This document shows positions 22,861 to 34,477 of a stretch of 64,000 nucleotides of DNA, piece after piece. Source of the DNA: Branchiostoma floridae (Eukaryota > Chordata > Leptocardii > Amphioxiformes > Branchiostomatidae); assembly GCF_000003815.2 (NCBI RefSeq), contig NC_049984.1, positions 927,888 to 991,887 of the forward strand, given 5' to 3'. The notes under the pieces were generated by a model, which was not told the origin of the DNA, made no database searches, and saw only the letters and a program-made list of their open reading frames with translations. The first letter of the stretch is position 1, and the number at the start of each line of letters is the position of its first letter. The position numbers and the translations under genes are program-made.

Positions 22861-24067
22861 ATTGTCGTCATTTATTAAGAAGAGAAAACAATTTGTTTGT
22901 CAATGTTAATAAAGGTATGTTTAACAATTGAAATTTTCTACGTCATAACTAAATCTTATAAAACATTTCCTTTCTGTACTCAGAAGAGGAGCCCGCTCAT
23001 GCCATGTTCCAACATTTTATTACTATATTGAATAGGCTATTAATAGCATGTGGTAACACTTTTCTGCACACAAATAATGCAATTAATATTGTTTATGTGT
23101 CAACCCCTTCTAATACTTTAAAAATATTTAGGAAGTGAAATGAAATACATTTTTATATTTGAAATAAGTTTGTACACACTGTAACAGATACTCATCTAAT
23201 CAAATCCTCATCGTAACAATGTTTCTGTGATAAATAAAGATAAGAAAAGTCCAGTTTGGTGAAGAGTTATTATTATAATGTAAATAGTATTGCTAATAAT
23301 GAATAGCTATGTTTTTCTAGTATTGGTTACCTGTCCCTAGTCAGGTTTATAACACTAATGTGTCTGAACCTTTTGTACATTAATTGGGCACTGAGGAGAA
23401 TCAATATCCATATTTGCACTAAGTTCCTCAATCCTGGGTAATTATAGCACAGAAAAAAGGACCACAATGTAAATATCAGTCAGATGATAGCACTATGAAT
23501 TGAAAATCTTGTTCAGAATTCACTCTAAAATGGTTGTATGATAAGCTATGCTACAACAGTCCCTCCCGCCATACTTATAGAACAGTCCCGCAAGGAGGTC
23601 ACATGACTAGTGCCTGCCATTTTGAATTGCCATTGTTAATGTATGGCAGTATCGGCGCGTACATTTCGACCAAAAACAGGGACTTAAAATGCTTGTAAAG
23701 CACGGAAACTCCGTACACATCAATGGGACACCATCTTGAACATGTTTGTGGCGGTAGGTTTAGGTGTCGTTGCGCGACGGCTGATATTTTTGTGGATATA
23801 GTGGGCATTCGCTAAAAGACATTTTGTTGGGCGTTCGCTAAAAAGACCATCGAGAATCGAAAACTTTGATTTATGTCACTTCGGGTCGATGGATTGACTT
23901 GAAACTCAGGATTGATACATGGGAGCACAACGTGGACATATTCCAAGCAAAAAAAAGTGAGATTCGTGCAGCGCGGACTTCTCTAGAGTGGGCGTTTGTG
24001 GGCATTCGCTAAAAAGACCATGCGCACTTATCACGTGTCTTTGATTCCAGATTCAGGCGGTGAAAAA

Positions 24068-25554
24068 ATGAGTAAATTTGATTCCGTCGTGAGTCTAAAC
24101 GTCGGCGGCCACATCTACACAACCGCCCGATCCACCCTAACTCGGTTCCGGGACTCCATGTTGGGCGCCATGTTTGGTGGGGACTTTGACGCCTTGCGGG
24201 ACGACCAGGTACAGGAGCAAACATCACTAATTTAATGCTGACGCAGAAGGCCTATTGTATAGTCTACTCAGCTTGCCTTTTGAAACTCTCCTTTGGAAAT
24301 GCTGGCATTTTGGAGCTAGACGTTAAAGGAAAGGGTTGTTGGCTTTTTTGATCATACAGGAAAACGAGACTTTTAGGAATGTTTGAGGTGTCCGGAACCC
24401 AATGAGAAAAGGGCTGTTTGAATGTTGTCCTTTGTAGGCTGGGTCAGCAATATCTATTAGAAGATGTGTTTCGCATGGCCCTGTATTTCGCATATGAGGA
24501 TTTACATGGTTAAGGTGAGGAAGTTCGACGCCTCAAAATTTATAGCGGAGTGCACAGGCAATTAATAAAAATTCCATATGTTGAAATTCAGGTTACAACT
24601 TACAATATATCTGAAAATGAGGCCTTTTAAGGTTGACTGCTCGTTCTCTTTTAAAAGTCACTTTTATTTGACCCCCAGCGGAGGTCATGGAACTGCAGCT
24701 GACGCACAGGAAGTAACTGGCACGAGTATCAATGCGCAAATTCACGCCGACCAAACAAACGTCGTAACCCAAGTTACACGGTCTCAAACTGATGTGGTCC
24801 AATACCATTCATTACAGTTTCCACCTCGCTATTTCACACAGAAAAAAAAACCCTGAAAATAACCTTTTCAAGTACTGCAGCGCACTACTTTATACCCGAA
24901 CTACAAACCACCGGGGGTCGCCCATAAATACTGTGTTATGCGACCACGTTCCGCCGTATGGAATATCCTGGTATACTCAACATAGGCACTTTATAGAGGT
25001 CGTATTGCCCTGACAATATTGTTTTTTATGGATTAGACTTGACAGGTAGGTAAGTTTTGATATCTACTTTCTTATGAAGGACTTTCTGTTACTCACAAAC
25101 AGGGGAGGTACTTCATAGATCGGAACGGCAGGCTGTTCGAACATGTGCTCAACTTCCTCCGTACAACCCAGCTGGTCCTTCCTGAAGACTTCAAGGAACT
25201 CCCTCTTCTCGAGATTGAAGCTGACTTCTACCAGATCCAACCACTCATCGAAGCACTGAAAAACTACAAGGCTCGTTCAGAAACCAACAAGTGCGAAGTT
25301 GTTTGCCTTGAGATATCGTTTGGAAGTTAGGCGTTATCGCTAGTAGTACGGAAGTTGAGGAAGAGGTAAATAGCTTGACGACCGAGGGTGATTACGGCTG
25401 TGATTGTGATAACAACATACCAGCCCTGCTTGGAATACTCCAGGAAAACGGTTTTACTGTACTGAGTCATGTTGCTAAAGTCGACGAATATCGCAACGAT
25501 GAAAAATGGGTCTTAGTACGGAAAACGGCTAAGAAGTCTGCGGCTAGCAAATAA
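24068..25554 (+). pseudogene. KCTD-type BTB gene, copy 2, split by an intron and frameshifted
   Basis: Exon 1 (24068-24208) encodes 47 aa through DALRDDQ and ends at donor GTACAGG. Exon 2 starts at 25103 after CACAAACAG and continues GRYFIDRNGRLFEHVLNFLRT through the BTB domain. The frame meets a TAG at 25328-25330. The homologous downstream sequence continues in another frame (ASSTEVEEEVNSL to KWVLVRKTAKKSAASK, stop at 25552-25554). So one frameshift separates an intact BTB domain from the conserved C-terminus. Either it is a young pseudogene or it makes a BTB-only product of about 123 residues; a sequencing error is also possible. Confidence 0.78.
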
Positions 25555-25754
25555 GGTTCCATTTGGTAGAGCATATGATGTCTATCACTCGTTCTCATTG
25601 AAATGTCGAAAATGGCATTTTTTTGGTCGAAAAATAAATCGGCTTTATTTTCAGTGAAAACTACGTGGTTGTTTGGGAAAATTCCTCTTTTAACCATAGC
25701 CCAAAAATGGTAACTTATTATTTTCGGTCCCATTGGTAATGTATTACAGGGCAG

Positions 25755-25784
25755 GTAACAAACGTTACCGGTAACGTTTGTTAC
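25755..25784. repeat. Perfect 30-bp palindrome; its 15-bp half recurs twice more
   Basis: The palindrome consists of GTAACAAACGTTACC followed by GGTAACGTTTGTTAC. The second half occurs again at 25933-25947 and 26115-26129. All lie downstream of KCTD copy 2, possibly in its 3' untranslated region. Confidence 0.9.
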
Positions 25785-27133
25785 AACAGTAGTCTTTACC
25801 CTGTTTTCTTCGAAAGGACTCACCTTATTGACTACATCATTAAGGTATAAGTGGATGTCCCTAGGAACATTTCAAAAGTGGGCAGCTATTTTACACCAGG
25901 TCATATAAAAAGCTTAGACAGCATCGAACAATGGTAACGTTTGTTACAGTCATTTCTGTACAACATTTTGTTAAGCAAGGTGGGATACAAATATCAGTCA
26001 ACAACCCTTTCTTGTTTCTTTAGAAAGCCAGAAAAACTGTACAGCGTCACAAAAACCGTCATTTCTAGTCTTATACGTGGATAATATAACCGTGACAACC
26101 ATCGTACTCATGGTGGTAACGTTTGTTACCGAATCTGGCGACAGGCATAAACCACCTCACACAGCCTCCAAGATCATTGACAGTAGCGATCAGACGTGAT
26201 CGGTCAGATGGCCTGGTCAGCTGGTTTTACCTACCGAACAATCATTCTCGGAACTGAATTGTTACATTTTTGGCTACTATTTGAATTCTTCGTTTCTTCT
26301 CAGGCGACAGCCATTTTTTAGGGGGTGAAATCCCACCCGTGGCTATAATAATCTTCTAAGCCATCAACCGATACGAATGTTGTCGTGCATCTTTTGTAAA
26401 AGATTACAGGGGTTGTGGAAAAATGAAGGAACCAGTGAGGTTGTCTATAATTTGCTCAATATCAAGGCGCAAAGTCAGGCGACAGCATTTCGACATTTAA
26501 ATGAGAACGAGCCCTATGCGTTGTTAAACTTGATGTTTAGATCATATCGTTACCTTCGACTACCAAATAGACGCCACATTATTAGCCATATTTCTAGGCA
26601 CCTGAATATCAAATGTAGTTAAGCTATGGGTTAGACATTTTCAAGATGCAAACATACACTGTATGTACAATTAAACACTTTGATACAACGTTGACATGGT
26701 TGACTTAAAAACTGAAATTTGGGCAGAAGGTTCTTCCTAAAAACTGACAGTTACATCGCCTTGCTCATGTAACGTTGTTTCAACTATCTGTGGGTAAGCA
26801 TGCGTGGTTTAATAATTTTGCTTGAAGGTCACAATGGGGAGCACTTGCTTATTGCGTAACCTAGTGTACGCCCGATTGTAGTTTATAATATGGAATTACA
26901 AAACACATGATTGTGTTAAAAACATGTATGTGTGTATAATCATACTTGTCATTCTTTTGTCGGTTTATTTCTATGTCTTGTGAGGTACGTATTTGCTGTT
27001 CAAATATGTAGTGTCATGACTGAAAGAAAAAGGACATGTTTAAGTGTAACATTACGCGTGATTCGTCAGTATCCATGCTCAGAACTGCAACTAATATGTA
27101 AACATATTAAGTATCAGACTAAGTATACGTTGG

Positions 27134-27139
27134 AATAAA
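27134..27139 (+). promoter_or_regulatory. Candidate polyadenylation signal of KCTD copy 2
   Basis: AATAAA is preceded by about 120 bp that resemble the end of the copy 1 3' flank (shared CAAATATG and GTCATGACT-type blocks), suggesting a common 3' untranslated region lengthened here by insertions. Confidence 0.4.
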
Positions 27140-28267
27140 GCCTGGCTGCATGCTGCAAACGAGCTACTTTTGAATCAATAAAGTGGAATAATACGATTTA
27201 TATCATGTTTTTTTTCTCCTACATTTATTATTGCAAACTCTATAAATGGTGTTTGTGTAATAATGAAAACACCATACATGTATGTAAAGTGCATATGTAG
27301 AGCAAAGATATTGATATTCACCTCTCAGGTTGAGCCTACCCTTAATGTTCTATCCGAGGGACGACGTTCTATGCTTTGTGAATGAAAGGGAAAGTAAATC
27401 TGGACGAAGGTAATAAACAGGCAAGTTAGGAGTCTCATTGTAGTTGTGTGTGACCTTACGTGTGGCCTTCTACGTCATTCAGTGAACTTTCACGTCAGTG
27501 GTTGAACTTTGACATTTTGCCCCAAGTAAATTGAAGAGACGGTTGAACCGGTTAGATAGCATTTACAGGCAGAGTGTAACACGGAAAGATCAGCACTGCA
27601 AGCTTCAAAATCTCTAAAGTTGTCACCAACTTTGTCTCTGAGGTGAGAATATGTTCACAAACGTACTATATCGATTCCATGTGAAAGAATGTAGCAGTCG
27701 TCTGTAATTGTGAATATGGTTTGAAAAGCTACACAGATAAAAGGTTATGCGTAGTTATTATTTTAGTTAAAAATCATGTACTAATTTCTCCTAATTACAT
27801 GTAAACTGACCAAAATAGTGTTCTACGCTAAGTCTTATTGACAGAAGCTTGCGTGCCCTCATGATTATTGCATTCGTCTGGTTTTTAAAATGACGATACG
27901 CTCGAAAGTTACTTTCATCGTGTTCTCAAAGTAGTGTATTGAAGGATAAACATACATGTACGTGACTGTCTTGGTGAGGTATGAATTGGTGGGATCATAG
28001 ACACCGTTGTAGAGCTCTGTTGTCGTTTGGCTAACATACGTTAGCGAATAACAACGTAGTACAAGAGTCGTATTGGTGGTATTTAAGCCAGTTGGGTGAA
28101 CTACGTATACGTAAAAGTACATCGTAATTGAATTTTGATTAGAAAACTATATTGAGACACATAAACAAGCTGTATATGCATATTTCTCGCCACTCCCATA
28201 TCAAAAGTGAAAGTTTGACATACGATTGTGTGACTAACAATGGGATTAAATGAACAAACTGGTTTGG

Positions 28268-28345
28268 CCTCAGTTTATGAAGAAGTGGGGATGGGGGGCT
28301 TTTCTGCCCCAGGGATGCCAAAAAACGCCCAGTCTAGATGGGGTT
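28268..28345. mobile_element. Half-end related to the poly-G inverted-repeat element
   Basis: Reversed, it reads CCCATCTAGACTGGGCGTTT and TTTGGCATCCCTGGGGCAG, then CCCCCCATCCCC. This parallels the stepped right end of the element at 9156-10094. A matching second end was not found. Confidence 0.5.
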
Positions 28346-28462
28346 AAAAGCCTCACATTAACGATTTACCCAAATGAACTTGAATTGCAATATAATGTTA
28401 GTTGAAAATTCACGTATATATGATTCCAGATTCAAGAGTCGTTCAAACAAGAACCGTCTAAA

Positions 28463-29479
28463 ATGAGTAGATCTGATTCCGTGGTGAGTCTAAACGTCGG
28501 CGGCCACATCTACACAACAGCCCGATCCACCCTGACCCGTTTCCGAGACTCCATGTTGGGCGCCATGTTTGGTGGAGACTTTGACACCTTGCGGGACGAC
28601 CAGGTACTAAGGCAAAGGTCACTTATTAATTAACACAGAAGCCCCAGTTAGAGACTAGCATTTTAAGTAAGAAAAGAATATGACAAAACTTTTTCTTTGC
28701 AAATGTGTTCTAATTTGGAGCTGAAGGTATTATGTTGAGAAACCGGACTTAAGGTATGTATGGGGAACCCGGGACGCTGGTTTCGATTTGGTCACTTGTA
28801 AGCTATGAGGTTAAAGGTCAACAATATTTGTTTGGATGCTGTCTCTCCCAAGTCACACTGTATGGAATCTCCTGGTTATGCTCTATCTGGAAATATTACA
28901 GGTCGGGCTACCCTGTCAGTGCTGACTTTTCTTCTTTTCAAAGCTATCTCCTACTGTGATCCAAATTCTCATGTATAAAGATATAAAGAGACATTACTGT
29001 TCTGTGCCCACCAACAGGGGAGGTACTTCATAGATCGGAACGGCAGGCTGTTCGAATATGTGCTCAACTTCCTCCGTACAACCCAGCTGGTCCTTCCTGA
29101 GGACTTCAAGGAACTCCCTCAGCTCGAGATTGAGGCTGACTTCTACCAGATCCAACCGCTCATAGAAGCTCTGAAAAGTTACAAGCCTAGGCCTCGTTCA
29201 GAACCCCCCGTGCCGTGCGAAGTTGTTGTTCTTTCCATACGCCGATTTGGATTCAATTCTGGATTGCCACCAATTGTCGAAGTCAGCGCTAGTAGTAGGG
29301 AAGTTAAGGATATGGTGCGTTATTCTGGATCAGGCACCGGTCATGATGGCATGGCACGCATGCTCAGAACACTGCACAATGGTGGTTTTATAGTGGAGAG
29401 TCATGTTGCTTTCGGGTCCGACCAAGAAAAAATGGTCTTAGTACGAAAATTGGTCAGGAATTCTTCAGATAGCAAATAA
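28463..29479 (+). CDS. KCTD-type BTB domain protein, copy 3 (two coding exons)
   Basis: Exon 1 is 28463-28603 (47 aa, ends DDQ at donor GTACTAAGG). Exon 2 is 29018-29479 (153 aa plus stop, acceptor CCAACAG). The 200-aa product has the same BTB core as copy 1 (VSLNVGGHIYTTARSTLT, SMLGAMFGGDF, YFIDRNGRLFEYVLNFLRT, EIEADFYQIQPLIEAL). The C-terminal half is diverged, with an insertion around PRPRSEPPVPCEVVVLS. The expected role is a KCTD6/11/21-like adaptor that brings substrates to cullin-3, probably as an oligomer. The frame is intact and the splice sites are good. It has the same intron position as copy 2, with a shorter intron (414 against 894 bp). A GATTCCAG acceptor precedes the ATG, suggesting an upstream non-coding exon that I cannot locate. 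Confidence 0.85.
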
Positions 29480-29765
29480 GGTTCCGTTGATAGATCTTAA
29501 AATTCCTATGCCTATATACAATAGTGCTGGTAGATGTAAGGTACAATATCATATTACTATATTAATATACTATATTATACTATATTAAATGGATTGATAG
29601 CTAAAAAAATTATCCTTGCGTGTGTTTAAGTATGGTAGTGTTTTTCCGTTGAATTGGTTATTCTCTTGTAAGTAAGACAAGTAACTAAATAATCATATCA
29701 TTTTATTGTGAGACACGATATATACTACTTCGTAGGTCTTAGTAAGCTCATGTAGTAAGTCTTGA

Positions 29766-29771
29766 AATAAA
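29766..29771 (+). promoter_or_regulatory. Candidate polyadenylation signal of KCTD copy 3
   Basis: AATAAA lies about 290 bp after the stop codon, shortly before the satellite array begins. Confidence 0.45.
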
Positions 29772-32235
29772 GTTATAAACAGTACCTTTAAGTGCAACAT
29801 TCATTTTGCAACATTCATTCCCTTAGCTTGAAACTCAGTATAAAGGGATCGACTTACCCTACTTCTTGCCTACGGTTAAGGCTAGCGGTTAGGCTAATGG
29901 CGCAACGAACAGAAATATCTCGACAACAAAACATCCAATCAAAATGCGGTTTGCATCTTTCAATTCGGCACCAAAAGACCTTTCTAATGATATAAAGTTT
30001 GCCGGGCCGGAACTTGATCCCTTAGCTTGAATCTCAGAATAAAGGTGTTGACACATGCTACTTCTCGCCTACGGTTAAGGCTTGCGGTTAGGCTTAGGGC
30101 GCAAATGAACAGGAATATCTCGACAACAAAACATCCAATCAAAATGCGGTTTGCATCTTTCAATTCAGTACCAAGAGACCTTTCTAATGATATAAAGTTT
30201 GCCGGGCCGGAACTTGATCCCTTAGCTTGAATCTCAGAATAAAGGTGTCGATTCACCCTACTTCACGCTTACGGTTAAGGCTTGCGGTTAGGCTAAGGGC
30301 GCAAATGAACAGAAATATCTCGACAACAAAACATCCAATGAAATTGCGGTTTGCATCTTTCAATTTGGCACCAAAAGACCTTTCTAATGATGTAAAGTTT
30401 GCCCGGCCGGAACTTGATCCCTTAGCTTGAATCTCAGAATAAAGGTGTTGACACACCCTACTTCTCGCCTACGGTTAATGCTTGCGGTTAGGCTAAGGGC
30501 GCAAATGAACAGGAATATCTCGACAACAAAACATCCAATCAAATTGCAGTTTGCATCTTTCAATTCAGCACCAAGAGACCTTTCTAATGATATAAAGTTT
30601 GCCGGGCCGGAACTTGATCCCTTAGCTTGAATCTCAGAATAAAGGTGTTGACACATGCTACTTCTCGCCTGCGGTTAAGGTTTGCGGTTAGGCTAAGGGC
30701 GCAAATGAACAGGAATATCTCGACAACAAAACATCCAATCAAATTGCGGTTTGCATTTTTCAATTCAATTCCAACGGAACTGTCTAATGATATAAAGTTT
30801 GCCTGGCCGGAACTTGATCCCATAGCTTGAATCTCAGAATAAAGGTGTCGAAGCGACTCACCCTACTTCTCGCCTACGGTTAAGGCTTGCGGTTAGGCTA
30901 AGGGCCCAAATGAACAGGAATATCTCGACAACAAAACATCCAATCAAATTGCGGTTTGCATCTTTCAATTCGGCTCCAAGAGACCTTTCTAATGATATAA
31001 AGTATGCCGGGCCGGAACTTGATCCCTTAGCTTCAATCTCAGAATAAAGGTGTCGAAGCGACTCACCCTACTTCTCGCGTACGGTTAAGGCTTGCGGTTA
31101 GGCTAAGGGCCCAAATGAACAGGAATATCTCGACAACAAAACATCCAATCAAATTGCGGTTTGCATCTTTAAATTCAGTACCAAGAGACCCTTCTAATGA
31201 TATAAAGTTTGCCAGGCCGGAACTTAATCCCTTAGCTTGAATCTCAGAATAAAGGTGTCGAAGCGACTCACCCTACTTCTCGCCTACGGTTAAGGCTTGC
31301 GGTTAGGCTAAGGGCGCAAATGAAAAGGAATATCTCGACAACAAAAAATCCAATCAAATTGCGGTTTGCATCTTTCAATTCAGTACCAAGAGACCCTTCT
31401 AATGATATAAAGTTTGCCAGGCCGGAACTTGATCCCTTAGCTTGAATCTCAGAATAAAGGTGTCGAAGCGACTCACCCTACTTCTCGCCTACGGTTAAGG
31501 CTTGCGGTTAGGCTAAGGGCCCAAATGAACAGGAATATCTCGACAACAAAACATCCAATCAAATTGCGGTTTGCATCTTTCAATTTGGCATCAAAAGACC
31601 TTTCTAATGATATAAAGTTTGCCGGGCCGGAACTTGATCCCTTAGCTTGAATCTCAGAATAAAGGTGTTGATACATGCTACTTCTCGCCTACGGTTAAGG
31701 CTTGCGGTTAGGCTAAGGGCGCAAATGAACAGGAATATCTCGACAACAAAACATCCAATCAAAATGCGGTTTGCATCTTTCAATTCGGCATCAAAAGACC
31801 TTTCTAATGATTTAACGTTTGCCGGGCCGGAACTTGATCCCTTAGCCTGAATCTCAGAATAAAGGTGTCGAAGCGACTCACCCTACTTCTCGCGTACGGT
31901 TAAGGCTTGCGGTTAGGCTAAGGGCGCAAATGAACAGGAATATCTCGACAACAAAACATCCAATCAAATTGCATTTCGCATATTTCAATTCAATACCAAC
32001 GGAACTTTCTAATGATATAAAGTTTGCCGGGCCGGAACTTGATCCCTTAGCTTGAATCTCAGAATAAAGGTGTCGAAGCGACTCACCCTACTTCTCGCCT
32101 ACGGTCAAGGCTTGCGGTTAGGCTAAGGGCCCAAATGAACAGGAATATCTCGACAACATAACATCCAATCAAATTGCGGATAGCATCTTTTCAATTCAGG
32201 CACCAAGAGACCTTTCTAATGATATCAAGTATGCC

Positions 32236-33132
32236 NNNNNNNNNNNNNNNNNNNNNNNNNNNNNNNNNNNNNNNNNNNNNNNNNNNNNNNNNNNNNNNNN
32301 NNNNNNNNNNNNNNNNNNNNNNNNNNNNNNNNNNNNNNNNNNNNNNNNNNNNNNNNNNNNNNNNNNNNNNNNNNNNNNNNNNNNNNNNNNNNNNNNNNNN
32401 NNNNNNNNNNNNNNNNNNNNNNNNNNNNNNNNNNNNNNNNNNNNNNNNNNNNNNNNNNNNNNNNNNNNNNNNNNNNNNNNNNNNNNNNNNNNNNNNNNNN
32501 NNNNNNNNNNNNNNNNNNNNNNNNNNNNNNNNNNNNNNNNNNNNNNNNNNNNNNNNNNNNNNNNNNNNNNNNNNNNNNNNNNNNNNNNNNNNNNNNNNNN
32601 NNNNNNNNNNNNNNNNNNNNNNNNNNNNNNNNNNNNNNNNNNNNNNNNNNNNNNNNNNNNNNNNNNNNNNNNNNNNNNNNNNNNNNNNNNNNNNNNNNNN
32701 NNNNNNNNNNNNNNNNNNNNNNNNNNNNNNNNNNNNNNNNNNNNNNNNNNNNNNNNNNNNNNNNNNNNNNNNNNNNNNNNNNNNNNNNNNNNNNNNNNNN
32801 NNNNNNNNNNNNNNNNNNNNNNNNNNNNNNNNNNNNNNNNNNNNNNNNNNNNNNNNNNNNNNNNNNNNNNNNNNNNNNNNNNNNNNNNNNNNNNNNNNNN
32901 NNNNNNNNNNNNNNNNNNNNNNNNNNNNNNNNNNNNNNNNNNNNNNNNNNNNNNNNNNNNNNNNNNNNNNNNNNNNNNNNNNNNNNNNNNNNNNNNNNNN
33001 NNNNNNNNNNNNNNNNNNNNNNNNNNNNNNNNNNNNNNNNNNNNNNNNNNNNNNNNNNNNNNNNNNNNNNNNNNNNNNNNNNNNNNNNNNNNNNNNNNNN
33101 NNNNNNNNNNNNNNNNNNNNNNNNNNNNNNNN
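32236..33132. other. Assembly gap in satellite
   Basis: A run of 897 N. Confidence 0.99.
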
Positions 33133-33911
33133 TAAGGGCGCAAATGAAGAGGAATATCTCGACAACAAAACATCCAATCAAATTGCGAATTGCATCTTTC
33201 AATTCGGCATCAAAAGACCTTTCTAAAGATATAAAGTTTGCCGGGCCGGAACTTGATCCCTTAGCTTGAATCTCAGAATAAAGGTGTGGACACACCCTAC
33301 TTCTCGCCTACGGTTAAGGCTTGCGGTTAGGCTAAGGGCGCAAAGGAACAGGAATATCTCGACAACAAAACATCCAATCAAAATGCGGTTTGCATCTTTC
33401 AATTCAGTAGCAAGAGACCTTTCTAATGATGTAAAGTTTGCCGGGCCGGAACTTGATCCCTTAGCTTGAATCTCAGAATAAAGGTGTCGACACACCCTAA
33501 TTCTCGCTTACGGTTAAGGCTGGCGGTTAGGCTAAGGGCGCAAATGAACAGGAATATCTCGACAACAAAACATCCAATCAAATTGCGGTTTGCATCTTTC
33601 GATTCAGTACCAAGAGACCCTTCTAATGATATAAAGTTTGCCGGGCCGGAACTTGATCCCTTAGCTTGAATCTCAGAATAAAGGTGTCGACACACCCTAC
33701 TTCTCGCCTACGGTTAAGGCTTGCGGTTAGGCTTAGGGCGCAATTGAACAGGAATATCTCGACAACAAAACATCCAATCAAAATGCGGTTTGCATCTTTC
33801 AATTCAGTACCAAGAGAACTTTCTAATGATATAAAGTTTGCCGGGCCGAAACTTGATCCCTTAGCTTGAATCTCAGAATAAAGGGGTCGACACACCCTAC
33901 TTCTCGCCTAC

Positions 33912-34477
33912 NNNNNNNNNNNNNNNNNNNNNNNNNNNNNNNNNNNNNNNNNNNNNNNNNNNNNNNNNNNNNNNNNNNNNNNNNNNNNNNNNNNNNNNNN
34001 NNNNNNNNNNNNNNNNNNNNNNNNNNNNNNNNNNNNNNNNNNNNNNNNNNNNNNNNNNNNNNNNNNNNNNNNNNNNNNNNNNNNNNNNNNNNNNNNNNNN
34101 NNNNNNNNNNNNNNNNNNNNNNNNNNNNNNNNNNNNNNNNNNNNNNNNNNNNNNNNNNNNNNNNNNNNNNNNNNNNNNNNNNNNNNNNNNNNNNNNNNNN
34201 NNNNNNNNNNNNNNNNNNNNNNNNNNNNNNNNNNNNNNNNNNNNNNNNNNNNNNNNNNNNNNNNNNNNNNNNNNNNNNNNNNNNNNNNNNNNNNNNNNNN
34301 NNNNNNNNNNNNNNNNNNNNNNNNNNNNNNNNNNNNNNNNNNNNNNNNNNNNNNNNNNNNNNNNNNNNNNNNNNNNNNNNNNNNNNNNNNNNNNNNNNNN
34401 NNNNNNNNNNNNNNNNNNNNNNNNNNNNNNNNNNNNNNNNNNNNNNNNNNNNNNNNNNNNNNNNNNNNNNNNNNNNN
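33912..34477. other. Assembly gap in satellite
   Basis: A run of 566 N. Confidence 0.99.

Larger units (their letters stand above)
19222..24013. mobile_element. Large foldback-like element with tandem-repeat core
   Basis: The outer arms 19222-20370 and 22861-24013 are reverse complements of each other over about 1.15 kb. Both ends carry TTAGCGAATGCCCACAAACG. The TTTTTAGCGAA(T/C)GCCCA motif recurs about 175-200 bp inside each end, which may mark protein-binding sites. Between the arms lie 51-bp monomers running one way up to about 22296 and the other way from there, with subtype order mirrored. Long inverted repeats with internal tandem arrays are the layout of foldback transposons. No transposase is present, so it would need one in trans. 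The right end stops about 50 bp before the copy 2 start codon. Confidence 0.72.
25560..28430. other. Spacer between KCTD copies 2 and 3
   Basis: No exon is supported. It contains the palindrome and 15-mer repeats at 25755-26130 and AATAAA at 27134 after sequence resembling the copy 1 3' flank. A poly-G-element half-end lies at 28268-28345. Confidence 0.5.
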
